DNA of 64,000 nucleotides from positions 124,001 through 188,000 of the forward strand of contig LNDV01000034.1 of the NCBI GenBank assembly GCA_001464765.1, in the 5' to 3' direction. Source of the DNA: Betaproteobacteria bacterium Ga0077526. Its GTDB lineage: Bacteria > Pseudomonadota > Gammaproteobacteria > Burkholderiales > Ga0077523. Made by a program: the position numbers and the translations under genes. The notes beneath the pieces were generated by a model. It did not search any database, had not been told where the DNA came from, and worked only from the letters and a program-made list of their open reading frames with translations. Positions 7,170-15,958 of the stretch are shown one piece after another (within the stretch, counting starts at the first letter, position 1; the number at the start of each line of letters is the position of its first letter).

Positions 7170-10100
7170 CCCTGCACCGGGAGAGTCGCTTCGAGGACGA
7201 AATCTGCCAGCACCTGGGCGCGCAGGGCTGGTGGTACGAACCGAACGCCTCGCAGGACTTCGATGCGGCCCGCGGCCTCTTTCTCCCCGATCTGGTCGCC
7301 TGGTTGGAGGTCGCACAGCCTGACGCCCACCAGCGCCTGACGAAGACTCACGGCGCCCAACTGGCGGGTGTGCTCGCCGACCGGATTCGAAAGAGTCTGA
7401 ACGAGCGCGGTACGTTGGAAGTGCTGCGCCGGGGTGTGGAGATGCTGGGCTTGAAGGAGCCGCTGCAGCTCGCGCAGTTCAAGCCGGCGCTGGGCCTGAA
7501 CCCTGCCATCCAGACCCGGTACGAAGCCAACCGCCTGCGGGTGCTTCGCCAGGTTCACCACTCCCCGAACCAGCCCGGGGAATCCATCGATCTGATGCTG
7601 TGTCTCAACGGCATCCCGGTGGCGACGGCGGAACTGAAGTCGAACTTCACGCAGAGCGTGCACGACGCCGTGGACCAGTACCGCTTCGACCGGCACCCCC
7701 AACCGAAGGGCGGTGTCCTGGAGCCCGTTCTGGGCTTTCCGGGCGGGGCGCTGGTGCACTTCGCGGTCAGCCAGAGCGAAGTGATGATGACCACCCGACT
7801 GGCAGGGCCGGGGACGCAGTTTCTGCCGTTCAACCGGGGCAATGAGGGCGGCGCAGGCAATGCGCCCAACCCGGAGGGCTTCGCTACCGCCTACTTATGG
7901 GAAGAAGTCTGGGCGCGCGAGAGCTGGCTGGACATCCTGCATCGCTACCTCGTCGCCAAGCGCGACGACAAGAAGCGGCTGCAGGCCGTGATATTCCCGC
8001 GGTATCACCAGCTCGATGCCACGCGCAGGCTCGTGGCCGACGTCCTGGCGCAGGGCCCGGGTCAGCGCTACCTGATTCAGCACTCGGCGGGCTCCGGCAA
8101 GACGAACTCCATCGCCTGGACCGCGCACTTCCTCGCGGACCTGCACGATGCGCAGAACCGGAAGCTGTTCGACAGCGTGCTGGTCGTGAGCGACCGCAAC
8201 GTGCTGGACGCCCAGTTGCAGGAAGCCATGTTCGACTTCGAACGCACGACCGGCGTCGTCGCCACCATTAGCAGCGAGTCCGGCAGCAAGAGCGCCCAGC
8301 TGAGCCAGGCGTTGAAGGACGGCAAGAAGATCATCGTCTGCACCATCCAGACCTTCCCGTTCGCACTGCAGGCCGTGCAGGAGCTGGCCGCGACGGAAGG
8401 CAAACGCTTCGCCGTCATCGCCGACGAAGCCCACAGCTCCCAGACCGGCGAGGCAGCGGCCAAGCTGAAGCAGTTGCTGTCCGTCGAGGAATGGAACGAC
8501 CTCCAGGACGGCGGTGGGGTGGACACCGAAGCACTCCTCGCGGCACAGATGGAGGCCAAGGCGTCGACGAAAGGACTCACCTACGTCGCGTTCACCGCCA
8601 CGCCCAAGGCCAAGACCCTGGAGCTTTTCGGCCGCCCCGGGCCGGACGGGCTGCCGCAGCCTTTCCACGTGTACTCCATGCGACAGGCCATTGAGGAAGG
8701 CTTCATCCTCGATGTGCTGAAGAACTACACGAGCTACAACCTCGCGTTCCGCCTGGCACACGAGGGCCAGGAATACGACGAAACTCAGGTCGAGCGCAGC
8801 GCCGCAATGAAGGGGATCATGCAGTGGGTTCGCCTGCACCCCTACAACATCGCGCAGAAGGTGCAGGTGGTGGTGGAGCACTACCGGGAGAATGTGCAGC
8901 CGCTGCTCAACGGTCGTGCGAAGGCAATGGTGGTCGTCGCCAGCCGCAAGGAAGCCGTTCGGTGGCAAAAGGCCATGCGTGCCTACATTCAGAGCCGCAA
9001 CTACCCGCTGGGTGTGCTCGTGGCGTTCTCGGGCGAGGTGCACGACCCGGACAGCTTTCCCGAGGCCGTGACCGAGACGAGTCCCCTCCTGAATCCGGGG
9101 CTGAAGGGTCGGGACATCCGCGACACCTTCGCCGGACCGGACTACCACCTTCTACTGGTGGCCAACAAGTTCCAGACCGGATTCGACCAGCCGCTGCTGT
9201 GCGGCATGTACGTGGACAAGCTGCTTGGCGGCATTCAGGCCGTACAGACGCTGTCGCGGCTCAATCGCGCGAACCCCGGCAAGGACACGACCTACATCCT
9301 GGACTTCGTGAACGATCCCGCCGAAGTCCTGAAGGCGTTCCGCACCTACTACGAAACCGCGGAACTGGAGAGCACGACCGATCCGCATCTGGTGTACGAC
9401 CTGCGCGCGAAGCTGGACGCCACGGGCCACTACGACGACTTCGAGGTCGAGCGTGTGGTGAAGGTGGAACTGGACCCGGCGGGGACGCAGAAGCAACTGG
9501 ATGCTGCGATCGCGCCAGTGGCTGACCGCCTCCTCAAGCGGTATCGCGCAGCGCAGCTGGAGAAGGCCAACGCGGAAGCCCGGGGAGACGAGCCGGCCGG
9601 CAAGGCCGCGAAGGACGCACTCGATGCGCTGGTCCTGTTCAAGGGAGACATGGCGGCGTACGTCCGGCTCTACGCATTCCTGAGCCAGATCTTCGACTAC
9701 GGCAACACGGCCATCGAGAAGCGGTTCGTGTTCTACAAGCGCCTCCTGCCACTGCTGGAGTTCGGACGGGAGCGTGTGCAGGTTGACCTCTCCAAGGTCG
9801 TGCTGACCCACCACACCCTGAGAAATCGCGGTCAGCAGCCTCTATCGCTCGACGCGGATGGCCGCTACAAGCTGGAGCCGATGGACGCCGTAGGGAGCGG
9901 CACCCTGCGGGAGAAGGAGCGCGCCTACCTGCGAGAGATCATCGAGAAGGTCAACGGGCTGTTCGAGGGCGAAGTAACGGATGACGACCAGCTCGTGTAC
10001 GTGAACGGCGTGCTGAAGGGCAAGCTGCTGGAGAACGAGACGCTCGTGCGTCAGGCCGCCAGCAACAGCAAGGAGCAGTTCGCCAGTTCGCCCGATCTCG

Positions 10101-10279
10101 GCAAGGCGCTGATGGACGCCATCATCGACGCATTCGAGGCCCACCAGACCATGAGTTCCCAGGCGCTGGGGTCGGAGAGAGTACGGGAGGGGTTGCGGGA
10201 CATTCTGCTCGGGCCGGCGCGGCTGTATGAGGCGCTGCGACAGAAGGCGGCGGACATGGATGCGGAAAAGCGGACATAA
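7166..10279 (+). CDS. hsdR: Type I restriction endonuclease subunit
   Basis: 1037-residue motor and nuclease subunit that translocates DNA and cuts unmodified targets. The N-terminal nuclease domain carries D142 (ESIDLMLCLNG) and E156-x-K158 (TAELKS). The SF2 helicase core has Walker A SAGSGKT at 307-313, DEAH at 420-423 and the TAT motif in VAFTATPKAKT. The C-terminal half matches HsdR helical regions (VQTLSRLNRANPGKDTTYILDF). All catalytic motifs are intact. It is separated from hsdS by about 1.1 kb of decayed genes, so the original operon has been reshuffled but the full R-M set survives. Confidence 0.96.
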   Translation: MTLHRESRFEDEICQHLGAQGWWYEPNASQDFDAARGLFLPDLVAWLEVAQPDAHQRLTKTHGAQLAGVLADRIRKSLNERGTLEVLRRGVEMLGLKEPLQLAQFKPALGLNPAIQTRYEANRLRVLRQVHHSPNQPGESIDLMLCLNGIPVATAELKSNFTQSVHDAVDQYRFDRHPQPKGGVLEPVLGFPGGALVHFAVSQSEVMMTTRLAGPGTQFLPFNRGNEGGAGNAPNPEGFATAYLWEEVWARESWLDILHRYLVAKRDDKKRLQAVIFPRYHQLDATRRLVADVLAQGPGQRYLIQHSAGSGKTNSIAWTAHFLADLHDAQNRKLFDSVLVVSDRNVLDAQLQEAMFDFERTTGVVATISSESGSKSAQLSQALKDGKKIIVCTIQTFPFALQAVQELAATEGKRFAVIADEAHSSQTGEAAAKLKQLLSVEEWNDLQDGGGVDTEALLAAQMEAKASTKGLTYVAFTATPKAKTLELFGRPGPDGLPQPFHVYSMRQAIEEGFILDVLKNYTSYNLAFRLAHEGQEYDETQVERSAAMKGIMQWVRLHPYNIAQKVQVVVEHYRENVQPLLNGRAKAMVVVASRKEAVRWQKAMRAYIQSRNYPLGVLVAFSGEVHDPDSFPEAVTETSPLLNPGLKGRDIRDTFAGPDYHLLLVANKFQTGFDQPLLCGMYVDKLLGGIQAVQTLSRLNRANPGKDTTYILDFVNDPAEVLKAFRTYYETAELESTTDPHLVYDLRAKLDATGHYDDFEVERVVKVELDPAGTQKQLDAAIAPVADRLLKRYRAAQLEKANAEARGDEPAGKAAKDALDALVLFKGDMAAYVRLYAFLSQIFDYGNTAIEKRFVFYKRLLPLLEFGRERVQVDLSKVVLTHHTLRNRGQQPLSLDADGRYKLEPMDAVGSGTLREKERAYLREIIEKVNGLFEGEVTDDDQLVYVNGVLKGKLLENETLVRQAASNSKEQFASSPDLGKALMDAIIDAFEAHQTMSSQALGSERVREGLRDILLGPARLYEALRQKAADMDAEKRT

Positions 10280-10501
10280 GGCCGTAACTCCGCCGCGACC
10301 CAACGCGCTCCTCCGTGTAATGGATATTCCCAAAGGGTCCGCATTCGCTTGCCGCCCGGCCTGTTTGGCGAACCGGATTCCCGCCTCGGAACAACGGAGG
10401 ACACGGCAACTGCGAGGCTGCAATCCGCTGTTCCCAGCCGACACCGTCACGCTTACGATTGCACAGAGTTCTTTACTGTGGAGACACCCAAGGAGCGTCG
10501 G

Positions 10502-10804
10502 ATGACGATCTCTGCAAGCGACGTCGTGCCGTTGTCCCTCGCGCGCGCGAATCTGTCGGAGCTGGCGGCTCAGGCTAAGGCGGGCGCAGAAAAGATCATC
10601 ACCAAGAACGGCGAGAGCTACGTGGCTATCATCGACGTGCGACGGCTGGACTACTACCACCAGCTGGAGCGCGAGCGCATCCATCTCCTCCTGCTCGACG
10701 ATGCCAACAAGGGCTTGGCCGACGTGGCGGCCGGAAAGGTGAGAGACGCACAAAGCGTCCTGTCTTCGGTCAAGCGTCGACGAGCCGCCAGGGCCTCCGA
10801 GTAG
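10502..10804 (+). CDS. Phd/YefM-family antitoxin
   Basis: 100-residue antitoxin of a type II toxin-antitoxin pair. MTISASDVVPLSLARANLSELAAQ is the DNA-binding Phd/YefM fold start, followed by KIITKNGESYVAIIDVRRLD. The C-terminal helix (residues 50-100) would wrap the toxin. ATG 10502 is chosen because AAGGAG lies ten bases upstream at 10489-10494; the frame is open further up but without family similarity. The toxin that should follow at 10821 is truncated, so this antitoxin appears orphaned. It probably still represses its own promoter. Confidence 0.85.
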   Translation: MTISASDVVPLSLARANLSELAAQAKAGAEKIITKNGESYVAIIDVRRLDYYHQLERERIHLLLLDDANKGLADVAAGKVRDAQSVLSSVKRRRAARASE

Positions 10805-10820
10805 TCTCCCGAGCGGATTC

Positions 10821-10913
10821 GTGACCGCCCGTCACGCCGTCAAGCTGACGGCCGCCTTCGCACGCAATCTTGCGGACATCGAAGCTTTCCTGGTCGAGGT
10901 CGACGCGCCGCAA
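10821..10913 (+). pseudogene. Truncated RelE/ParE-family toxin gene
   Basis: GTG 10821 opens a frame beginning VTARHAVKLTAAFARNLADI, followed by EAFLVEVDAPQ, the first helix of a ParE/RelE-type toxin. It lies 16 bases after the antitoxin stop, the usual spacing. After about 31 codons the similarity ends abruptly (TRDGTSNPFATPSQGR) and the beta-sheet core with its basic residues is missing. The frame continues to 11408 only as GC-rich noise. I interpret it as a toxin inactivated by deletion or recombination. Confidence 0.65.
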
Positions 10914-11187
10914 ACACGCGACGGGACATCGAACCCATTTGCGACGCCTTCACAGGGTCGGAGGCCCCCGCCTCCCACTCTTTGCGCGCGACGAGATCCC
11001 GAACCCAGCGCCTTCCCTGATAGCGCATCGAGCCAAGCGGTCCCCGGCATCGCGATCCGCTACTGCCCCGATCGCATTCCGGCACCGCAGTGGCTGGCAG
11101 TCCGCATCCAAGGCGCCGTCGGCACAATGCCTCGACCTGCCCGGTGCGTCGCGGTGACCTCCGGGAAACGAGAACCCGGAGACTTCC

Positions 11188-11358
11188 ATGAACCTGGCCG
11201 ACGACCCGACGCTGCACCTTCCCTGTTCCGAGCATCCCCACAGCACCTCGATGGAGAACTCGCTACCGATGACGCCGAAGCCGCCGTATCGGCCCGGGCG
11301 GATCGGCGAAGTGGTCGCCGTGGACCCCGACCTCCTGCTCATGCCAGGGATGCCCTGA
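11188..11358 (+). CDS. Small hypothetical protein
   Basis: 56-codon frame MNLADDPTLHLPCSEHP to DLLLMPGMP, with a weak GGAG six bases before the ATG. Codon choice is compatible with coding, and the segment YRPGRIGEVVAVDPDLLLMPG looks protein-like. I know no family for it. It fills part of the gap between the truncated toxin and gmk; bases 10914-11187 before it show nothing I can support. It could be chance. Confidence 0.3.
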   Translation: MNLADDPTLHLPCSEHPHSTSMENSLPMTPKPPYRPGRIGEVVAVDPDLLLMPGMP

Positions 11359-11370
11359 TCGGACAAGGTG

Positions 11371-11393
11371 TCGGTCCGGCCTTCCCGGACCGA
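11371..11393 (+). terminator. Hairpin between the island and gmk
   Basis: Perfect 9-bp stem (TCGGTCCGG / CCGGACCGA) with a five-base loop CCTTC, just after the small ORF stop and about 90 bases before gmk. There is no U-tract after it (ACCGGTT follows), so intrinsic termination is doubtful. It may be a boundary hairpin or a weak terminator. Confidence 0.35.
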
Positions 11394-11481
11394 ACCGGTT
11401 CCGGGTAAATTCGGGGCTGCTGAAGGCGTCGCGGCTGTTCGGCCAGCCGGGGGCCTCACGACCACAGGATTCTCCACACCC

Positions 11482-12090
11482 ATGCCAGGGAAGCTCTTAA
11501 TCGTCAGCGCGCCATCCGGCGCGGGCAAGACCAGTCTCGTGCGCGCCCTGCTCCATGCGGATGCGGGCGTGAAGCTCTCCGTCTCCTACACGACAAGAGC
11601 CGCGCGCAACGGCGAGAGCAACGGAAAGCACTACCACTTCGTCACGCGCGAGGGGTTCGAGGCCATGCGCGCCAACGGGGAGTTCCTGGAGTGCGCGGAG
11701 GTCCACGGCAACTTCTACGGGACGGGCCGAGCCTGGGTCGAGGAGCGCATGCAGGATGGCGCCGACATCCTGCTCGAGATCGACTGGCAGGGCGCCCTGC
11801 AGGTGAAGTCGATGATGCCGGAGGCGGTGGGTATATTCATCCTGCCGCCGTCGATCGACACGCTGTCGCAGCGCCTCGCCCAGCGCGCGACCGACACGCC
11901 CGAGGTCATCGAGCGTCGCGTGGCTGCTGCGAAGGCCGAAATCGCCCATGTCTCGGACTTCGATTACGTTATACTTAACAAGGACTTCGAAGAGGCAGCC
12001 GGCGACCTGATCGCTGTTGTCCGCGCCGAACGCCTGCGGCTTGCTTCCCAGCTAGACCGCCATCGGGAACTCATCAACCGCATGAAGTGA
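11482..12090 (+). CDS. gmk: Guanylate kinase
   Basis: 202-residue enzyme that phosphorylates GMP to GDP with ATP. The P-loop SAPSGAGKTS lies at residues 9-18, followed by the GMP-binding region (SVSYTTRAARNGESNGKHYHF) and the lid/core segment LLEIDWQGALQVK. ATG 11482 gives the standard MPGKLLIVSAPSGAGK start, although the frame is open 38 codons upstream. It is followed by rpoZ with eight bases between stop and start, so the two are likely co-transcribed. The usual upstream partner yicC is 9.8 kb away here. Confidence 0.97.
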   Translation: MPGKLLIVSAPSGAGKTSLVRALLHADAGVKLSVSYTTRAARNGESNGKHYHFVTREGFEAMRANGEFLECAEVHGNFYGTGRAWVEERMQDGADILLEIDWQGALQVKSMMPEAVGIFILPPSIDTLSQRLAQRATDTPEVIERRVAAAKAEIAHVSDFDYVILNKDFEEAAGDLIAVVRAERLRLASQLDRHRELINRMK

Positions 12091-12098
12091 GGAAAGCC

Positions 12099-12305
12099 AT
12101 GGCACGCATCACCGTCGACGACGCTCTGCACCGCATCACCAATCGTTTCGAACTCACCCTCGCGGCCACCTTCCGCGCCCGCGAAATCGCCAACGGCGCC
12201 ACGCCTCTGGTGGAAGCCAACAAGGACAAACCCACCGTCATCGCGTTGCGCGAGATCGCTCACGGGCTGATCGACGCGGACATCCTGAAACGAAACAAGC
12301 AGTGA
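12099..12305 (+). CDS. rpoZ: RNA polymerase omega subunit
   Basis: 68-residue omega subunit, which helps fold and assemble the beta' subunit and contributes to ppGpp sensing. It begins MARITVDDALHRITNRFELT and keeps the helix ATFRAREIANG and the later IALREIAHG motif. ATG 12099 is preferred over an upstream in-frame GTG at 12087 because it matches the family start and has GAGGAAAG just before it. It lies between gmk and spoT, the classic order. Confidence 0.97.
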   Translation: MARITVDDALHRITNRFELTLAATFRAREIANGATPLVEANKDKPTVIALREIAHGLIDADILKRNKQ

Positions 12306-12359
12306 CCGATCCACGGAGCCGGTCCGTGATCGGCTCCGCTGCCTGACGGGGCACCCTCC

Positions 12360-14486
12360 ATGGGCAACATGTCGGAAGCGGATGTTCTGCTGCGCCAGGC
12401 TGCCGGCTATCTGAAGCCGGAGGACCTCGCGCAACTCGAATCCGCCTACCGCTTCAGCGCCCAGGCCCACGACGGGCAGTTCCGCAAGTCCGGCGAACCC
12501 TACGTCTCGCACCCGCTCGCGGTCGCCGAGATCCTCACGCAATGGCATCTCGACCCGCAGGCGCTCACCGCCGCGCTGCTCCACGACGTGATGGAAGACA
12601 CGGCGGTCACCAAGGCCGAGATCGCCGAGAAGTTCGGCAAGATGGTGGCCGATCTGGTCGACGGCGTCTCCAAGCTCGACCGCATCGAATTCGAAAGCCA
12701 GGAACACGAGCAGGCGGAGAACTTCCGCAAGATGCTCCTCGCGATGACACGCGATGTCCGCGTGATCCTCATCAAGCTCGCCGACCGGCTGCACAACATG
12801 CGCACGCTCGACGTGATGCAGCCGAAGAAGCGCGCGCGCATCGCCCGCGAGACGATCGACATCTACGCGCCCATCGCCAACCGGCTCGGGCTGAACGGTC
12901 TCTTTCAGGAATTGCAGGAGCTCTCGTTCCGGCATCTCTTCCCGACGCGCTACAAGGTTCTCCAGAAAGCCGTCAACTCCGCTCGCGGCAACCGTCGTGA
13001 AGTGGTCAACCGCATCCTCGAAGCGATCCGCACCCGTCTGGAGGAATCCGGCATCGCCGCCGCCGTGAGCGGCCGCGAGAAGAACCTCTACAGCATCTAT
13101 CGCAAGATGCAGGAGAAGCACCTCACCTTCTCGCAGGTGTCCGACATCTTCGGGTTCCGCGTCATCGTGAAGGATGTGCCGGCCTGCTACTGGACCATGG
13201 GCGCACTGCACGGCCTGTACAAGCCGATCCCGGGCAAGTTCAAGGACTACATCGCCATCCCGAAGGCCAACGGCTACCAGTCCCTGCACACCACGCTGTT
13301 CGGCCCGTTCGGCATGCCGATCGAGGTACAGATCCGCACGCAGGAGATGCACAAGCTCGCCGAGGCCGGCGTGGCCTCGCACTGGCTCTACAAGGCAAGC
13401 GACACGGAGTTGTCCGAACTGCAGCAGAAGACCCACCAGTGGCTCCAGAGCCTGCTCGAGATGCAGACACAGAGCGGCTCCTCCATCGAGTTCCTCGAGC
13501 ATCTCAAGGTCGACCTCTTCCCCGATGCCGTGTATGTCTTCACGCCCAAGGGCAAGATCCTCGCGATGCCGCAAGGGTCCACCTGCGTGGACTTCGCCTA
13601 CGCGGTACACACGGACATCGGCAATCGCTGCATTTCCGCACGCATCAACAATGAACTCGTGCCGCTTCGCACCGTGCTGCGCAACGGCGACCGCGTGGAG
13701 ATCATCACGGCCGCGCACGCCAAGCCCAATCCGGCCTGGCTCAACTACGTGGTCACGGGCAAGGCGCGGTCCCACATCCGGCACTTCCTCAAGACCATGC
13801 AGTACGAGGAGTCCGCGCAGCTGGGCGAACGTCTGCTGAACCAGGCACTGTCCGCCCTGCAGACCCGGCCGGAGCAGGTGCCCGAAGACAACTGGGTCAA
13901 GCTCCTGAAGGACGGCAGCCTCCACTCCAAGCAGGAGGTGCTCGCCGAGATCGGCCTGGGCAAGCTTCTGGCGTTCGTCGTGGCGCGGCGGCTGCTGCAA
14001 CTGGGCGACTACGATCCGGAGGCTTCGGCGCGTCTGCCCGGCTCCATGGTCATCCGGGGGTCCGAGGGTCTCGCACTGCAGCTCGCGAAATGCTGTCACC
14101 CGATTCCGGGCGATCCGATCATCGGCTACATCCGCAAGGGCCATGGCCTCATCGTCCACACGCACGACTGCCCGGTCGCCCGCAAGACGCGAGGCGATCC
14201 CGACAAGTGGCTCGACATCGAATGGTCCTCCGACACCGATCGCCTGTTTGCGGTGAACATCAAGCTGGTGGTGTCCAACCAGCGCGGCGCACTGGCGCGA
14301 CTGGCCGCGGAGATCGCGGAAGCCGGCGCCAACATCGACAACGTCAGTCTCGAACCGGGCGACTCGAGCGCCTACGCCAACATCCATTTCACGCTGCAGG
14401 TGAAGAACCGCCCGCATCTGGCGCTCATCATGCGCGGCCTGCGGCGCATTCCCGAGGTGATCCGCATCAACCGCCTGAAGGGATGA
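12360..14486 (+). CDS. spoT: Bifunctional (p)ppGpp synthetase/hydrolase
   Basis: 708-residue RelA/SpoT homologue controlling the stringent response. The N-terminal HD hydrolase keeps H75-D76 in HDVMEDT, so hydrolase activity is likely retained. The synthetase domain follows (residues about 230-350; FGFRVIVKD, GRFKDYIAIPK-like GKFKDYIAIPK, NGYQSLHTT, VEVQIRT-like IEVQIRT). Then come TGS (VDLFPDAVYVFTPKGKI), a zinc-finger/helical region (AKCCHPIPGD) and a C-terminal ACT domain. ATG 12360 is used; ATG 12369 is an alternative. It sits after rpoZ, probably in one transcript with gmk. Confidence 0.97.
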   Translation: MGNMSEADVLLRQAAGYLKPEDLAQLESAYRFSAQAHDGQFRKSGEPYVSHPLAVAEILTQWHLDPQALTAALLHDVMEDTAVTKAEIAEKFGKMVADLVDGVSKLDRIEFESQEHEQAENFRKMLLAMTRDVRVILIKLADRLHNMRTLDVMQPKKRARIARETIDIYAPIANRLGLNGLFQELQELSFRHLFPTRYKVLQKAVNSARGNRREVVNRILEAIRTRLEESGIAAAVSGREKNLYSIYRKMQEKHLTFSQVSDIFGFRVIVKDVPACYWTMGALHGLYKPIPGKFKDYIAIPKANGYQSLHTTLFGPFGMPIEVQIRTQEMHKLAEAGVASHWLYKASDTELSELQQKTHQWLQSLLEMQTQSGSSIEFLEHLKVDLFPDAVYVFTPKGKILAMPQGSTCVDFAYAVHTDIGNRCISARINNELVPLRTVLRNGDRVEIITAAHAKPNPAWLNYVVTGKARSHIRHFLKTMQYEESAQLGERLLNQALSALQTRPEQVPEDNWVKLLKDGSLHSKQEVLAEIGLGKLLAFVVARRLLQLGDYDPEASARLPGSMVIRGSEGLALQLAKCCHPIPGDPIIGYIRKGHGLIVHTHDCPVARKTRGDPDKWLDIEWSSDTDRLFAVNIKLVVSNQRGALARLAAEIAEAGANIDNVSLEPGDSSAYANIHFTLQVKNRPHLALIMRGLRRIPEVIRINRLKG

Positions 14487-14606
14487 CCGAAGCCGCGTCA
14501 GTGCCTCCGGGCGCCCGCATCCTAGATTGCCAACCGACCGACTCCTGACACCCTCGCGGCAAGGCCGTTCGCAACAGCGCGCCTGATCCGCACTCGATCC
14601 GACCAC

Positions 14607-15299
14607 ATGGAAATCTTTTCGCTTCAGTTCCTCTACGCGCTTGGCGCAATCATCGTCATCGACCTCGTTCTCGCGGGCGACAACGCCATCGTGATCGCGC
14701 TCGCTGCGCGAACCCTCCCGAAAGACCTCCAGAAGAAAGCCATCGTATGGGGTACGGCCGGGGCGATCATCGTGCGGGTCGTGATGACGGTGATCGTCGT
14801 CTGGCTCCTGCAGCTTCCCGGCCTCAGGCTCGTGGGTGGCGTTCTGCTGATCTGGATCGGCTACAAACTGCTAGCCGCGGAGGAGCACGACGAAGGTCAG
14901 GACGTCTCCGGCGCCAAGGGGAAGCAGACGACCTTCTGGGATGCCCTGCGAACCATCGTCATCGCCGATGCCGTGATGGGGCTCGACAACGTGCTGGGGG
15001 TGGCGGGTGCGGCGAAGGGCAGCTACCTCCTGGTGATTCTGGGTCTCGCGATCAGCATCCCGATCATGATCTGGGGCAGCACGATCATCCTCAAGTGGGT
15101 CGATCGCTTTCCGATCATCATCTACGTGGGCGCCGGCGTACTCGCCTGGACGGCCGCGTCGATGATCTGCCACGAGCAGATGTTCCTTGCGTACCTGGAA
15201 GAGCGCGCCTGGGTGTGCTGGCTGATCCACGCCGTGGCACTTGCCAGCGTCCTCGGCACCGGATACCTCATCCGGACACGCCGTTCGAAGACCGGTTGA
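14607..15299 (+). CDS. TerC family integral membrane protein (YjbE-like)
   Basis: 230-residue inner-membrane protein with about seven hydrophobic segments. It has the two TerC signature acidic motifs: VLAGDNAIVIALAARTLP near residues 20-40 and GLDNVLGVAGAAKGS near 120-135. The family includes manganese exporters (MntY/YjbE type) and tellurium-resistance TerC, so metal-ion efflux is the best guess. A cytoplasmic loop (EEHDEGQDVSGAKGKQ) separates the halves. It starts 120 bases after spoT. I found no recognisable yybP-ykoY riboswitch in the leader. Confidence 0.88.
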   Translation: MEIFSLQFLYALGAIIVIDLVLAGDNAIVIALAARTLPKDLQKKAIVWGTAGAIIVRVVMTVIVVWLLQLPGLRLVGGVLLIWIGYKLLAAEEHDEGQDVSGAKGKQTTFWDALRTIVIADAVMGLDNVLGVAGAAKGSYLLVILGLAISIPIMIWGSTIILKWVDRFPIIIYVGAGVLAWTAASMICHEQMFLAYLEERAWVCWLIHAVALASVLGTGYLIRTRRSKTG

Positions 15300-15370
15300 C
15301 GTTTGTCAACGCGGGGCTAACATTGCCAGGGGAAGCTTTGGGCTTGCCGTTATTGTCCGGGGTGTTCGGA

Positions 15371-15676
15371 ATGAAGCGTCTTTTCGTGGGTGTATGCATT
15401 GCGGGGGCGTTGGCCCTGTCGGGTTCGGCGTTCGGCCAGAACGAAGGGGGCGACGCCGGGGACCTCCCCAAGGCACCCGCCCGTTCGGATCGGCTGGACA
15501 TCTTCGGCGCCGGCATGTGCCATCAGTGCGAATGGCGCCCCCGGCCCAAACTGATGGCGGCGGCCGAACAGTGCGGTGAGGGCGCGGACGGCAAGGCCAA
15601 GCTTGCGGTCTTCGAGTGCGGACGCAACCCCGCCTGCGACAACGTCTGCAATTTCGTGCGTTGCGAAACCCCCTGA
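15371..15676 (+). CDS. Small cysteine-rich exported protein
   Basis: 101-residue protein with a clear signal peptide (MKRLFVGVCIAGALALSGSA-FGQ; cleavage likely near residues 20-23). The mature part is short and carries seven cysteines in MCHQCEW, EQCGEG, FECGRNPACDNVCNF and VRCETP, suggesting disulfides or metal/cofactor binding in the periplasm. ATG 15371 is chosen because it begins the signal peptide; the frame extends far upstream only as shadow of the TerC gene. I do not recognise the family. Confidence 0.7.
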   Translation: MKRLFVGVCIAGALALSGSAFGQNEGGDAGDLPKAPARSDRLDIFGAGMCHQCEWRPRPKLMAAAEQCGEGADGKAKLAVFECGRNPACDNVCNFVRCETP

Positions 15677-15906
15677 GGGAGCGCAGAGTCACCACCGTCG
15701 GCAATACAGTGTCCGGGCGCGGCGACGCTTTCGGGGACCAAAACCCCGGTGCAGAGGCATCCGGCGCGGTGATCGTGTGTCGGACGCATTCCATCTTGTT
15801 GAATAACGGAAGCTTTCTTTACCTGGCATGCAGCTTGAGATGACTTCACTCGGCAGCATCCGTGTCCCCCCGACCGGGTGTCGCTTGTCTGTAAAGTGGG
15901 ACTTCC

Positions 15907-15943
15907 CCGCCCGCGTCTGCATCGCAGACCGGGCGGCTTTTTT
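15907..15943 (+). terminator. Strong intrinsic terminator
   Basis: GC-rich stem (CCGCCCG-C-GTCTGC with GCAGAC-CGGGCGG; one bulged base, short loop) directly followed by CTTTTTT on the plus strand. It ends transcription from upstream, yet lies only 16 bases before the GTG of the next gene. It therefore either ends the 15371 transcript or a short RNA from 15680-15905, or works as a conditional leader terminator for the following gene. Confidence 0.8.
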
Positions 15944-15958
15944 CCCGGTGACCCCCGC

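Noticed and set aside
10914..11241. Minus-strand frame 10840-11241
   Set aside because: It lacks a ribosome binding site and recognisable domains, overlaps the truncated toxin, and is Arg/Gly-rich, as chance frames are in this DNA.
11964..14606. 880-codon minus-strand frame over spoT
   Set aside because: The plus strand encodes a full SpoT with all domains; the minus frame has shadow composition only.
14487..14606. yybP-ykoY-type manganese riboswitch before the TerC gene
   Set aside because: The leader is only 120 bases and I could not find the conserved loops of that riboswitch.
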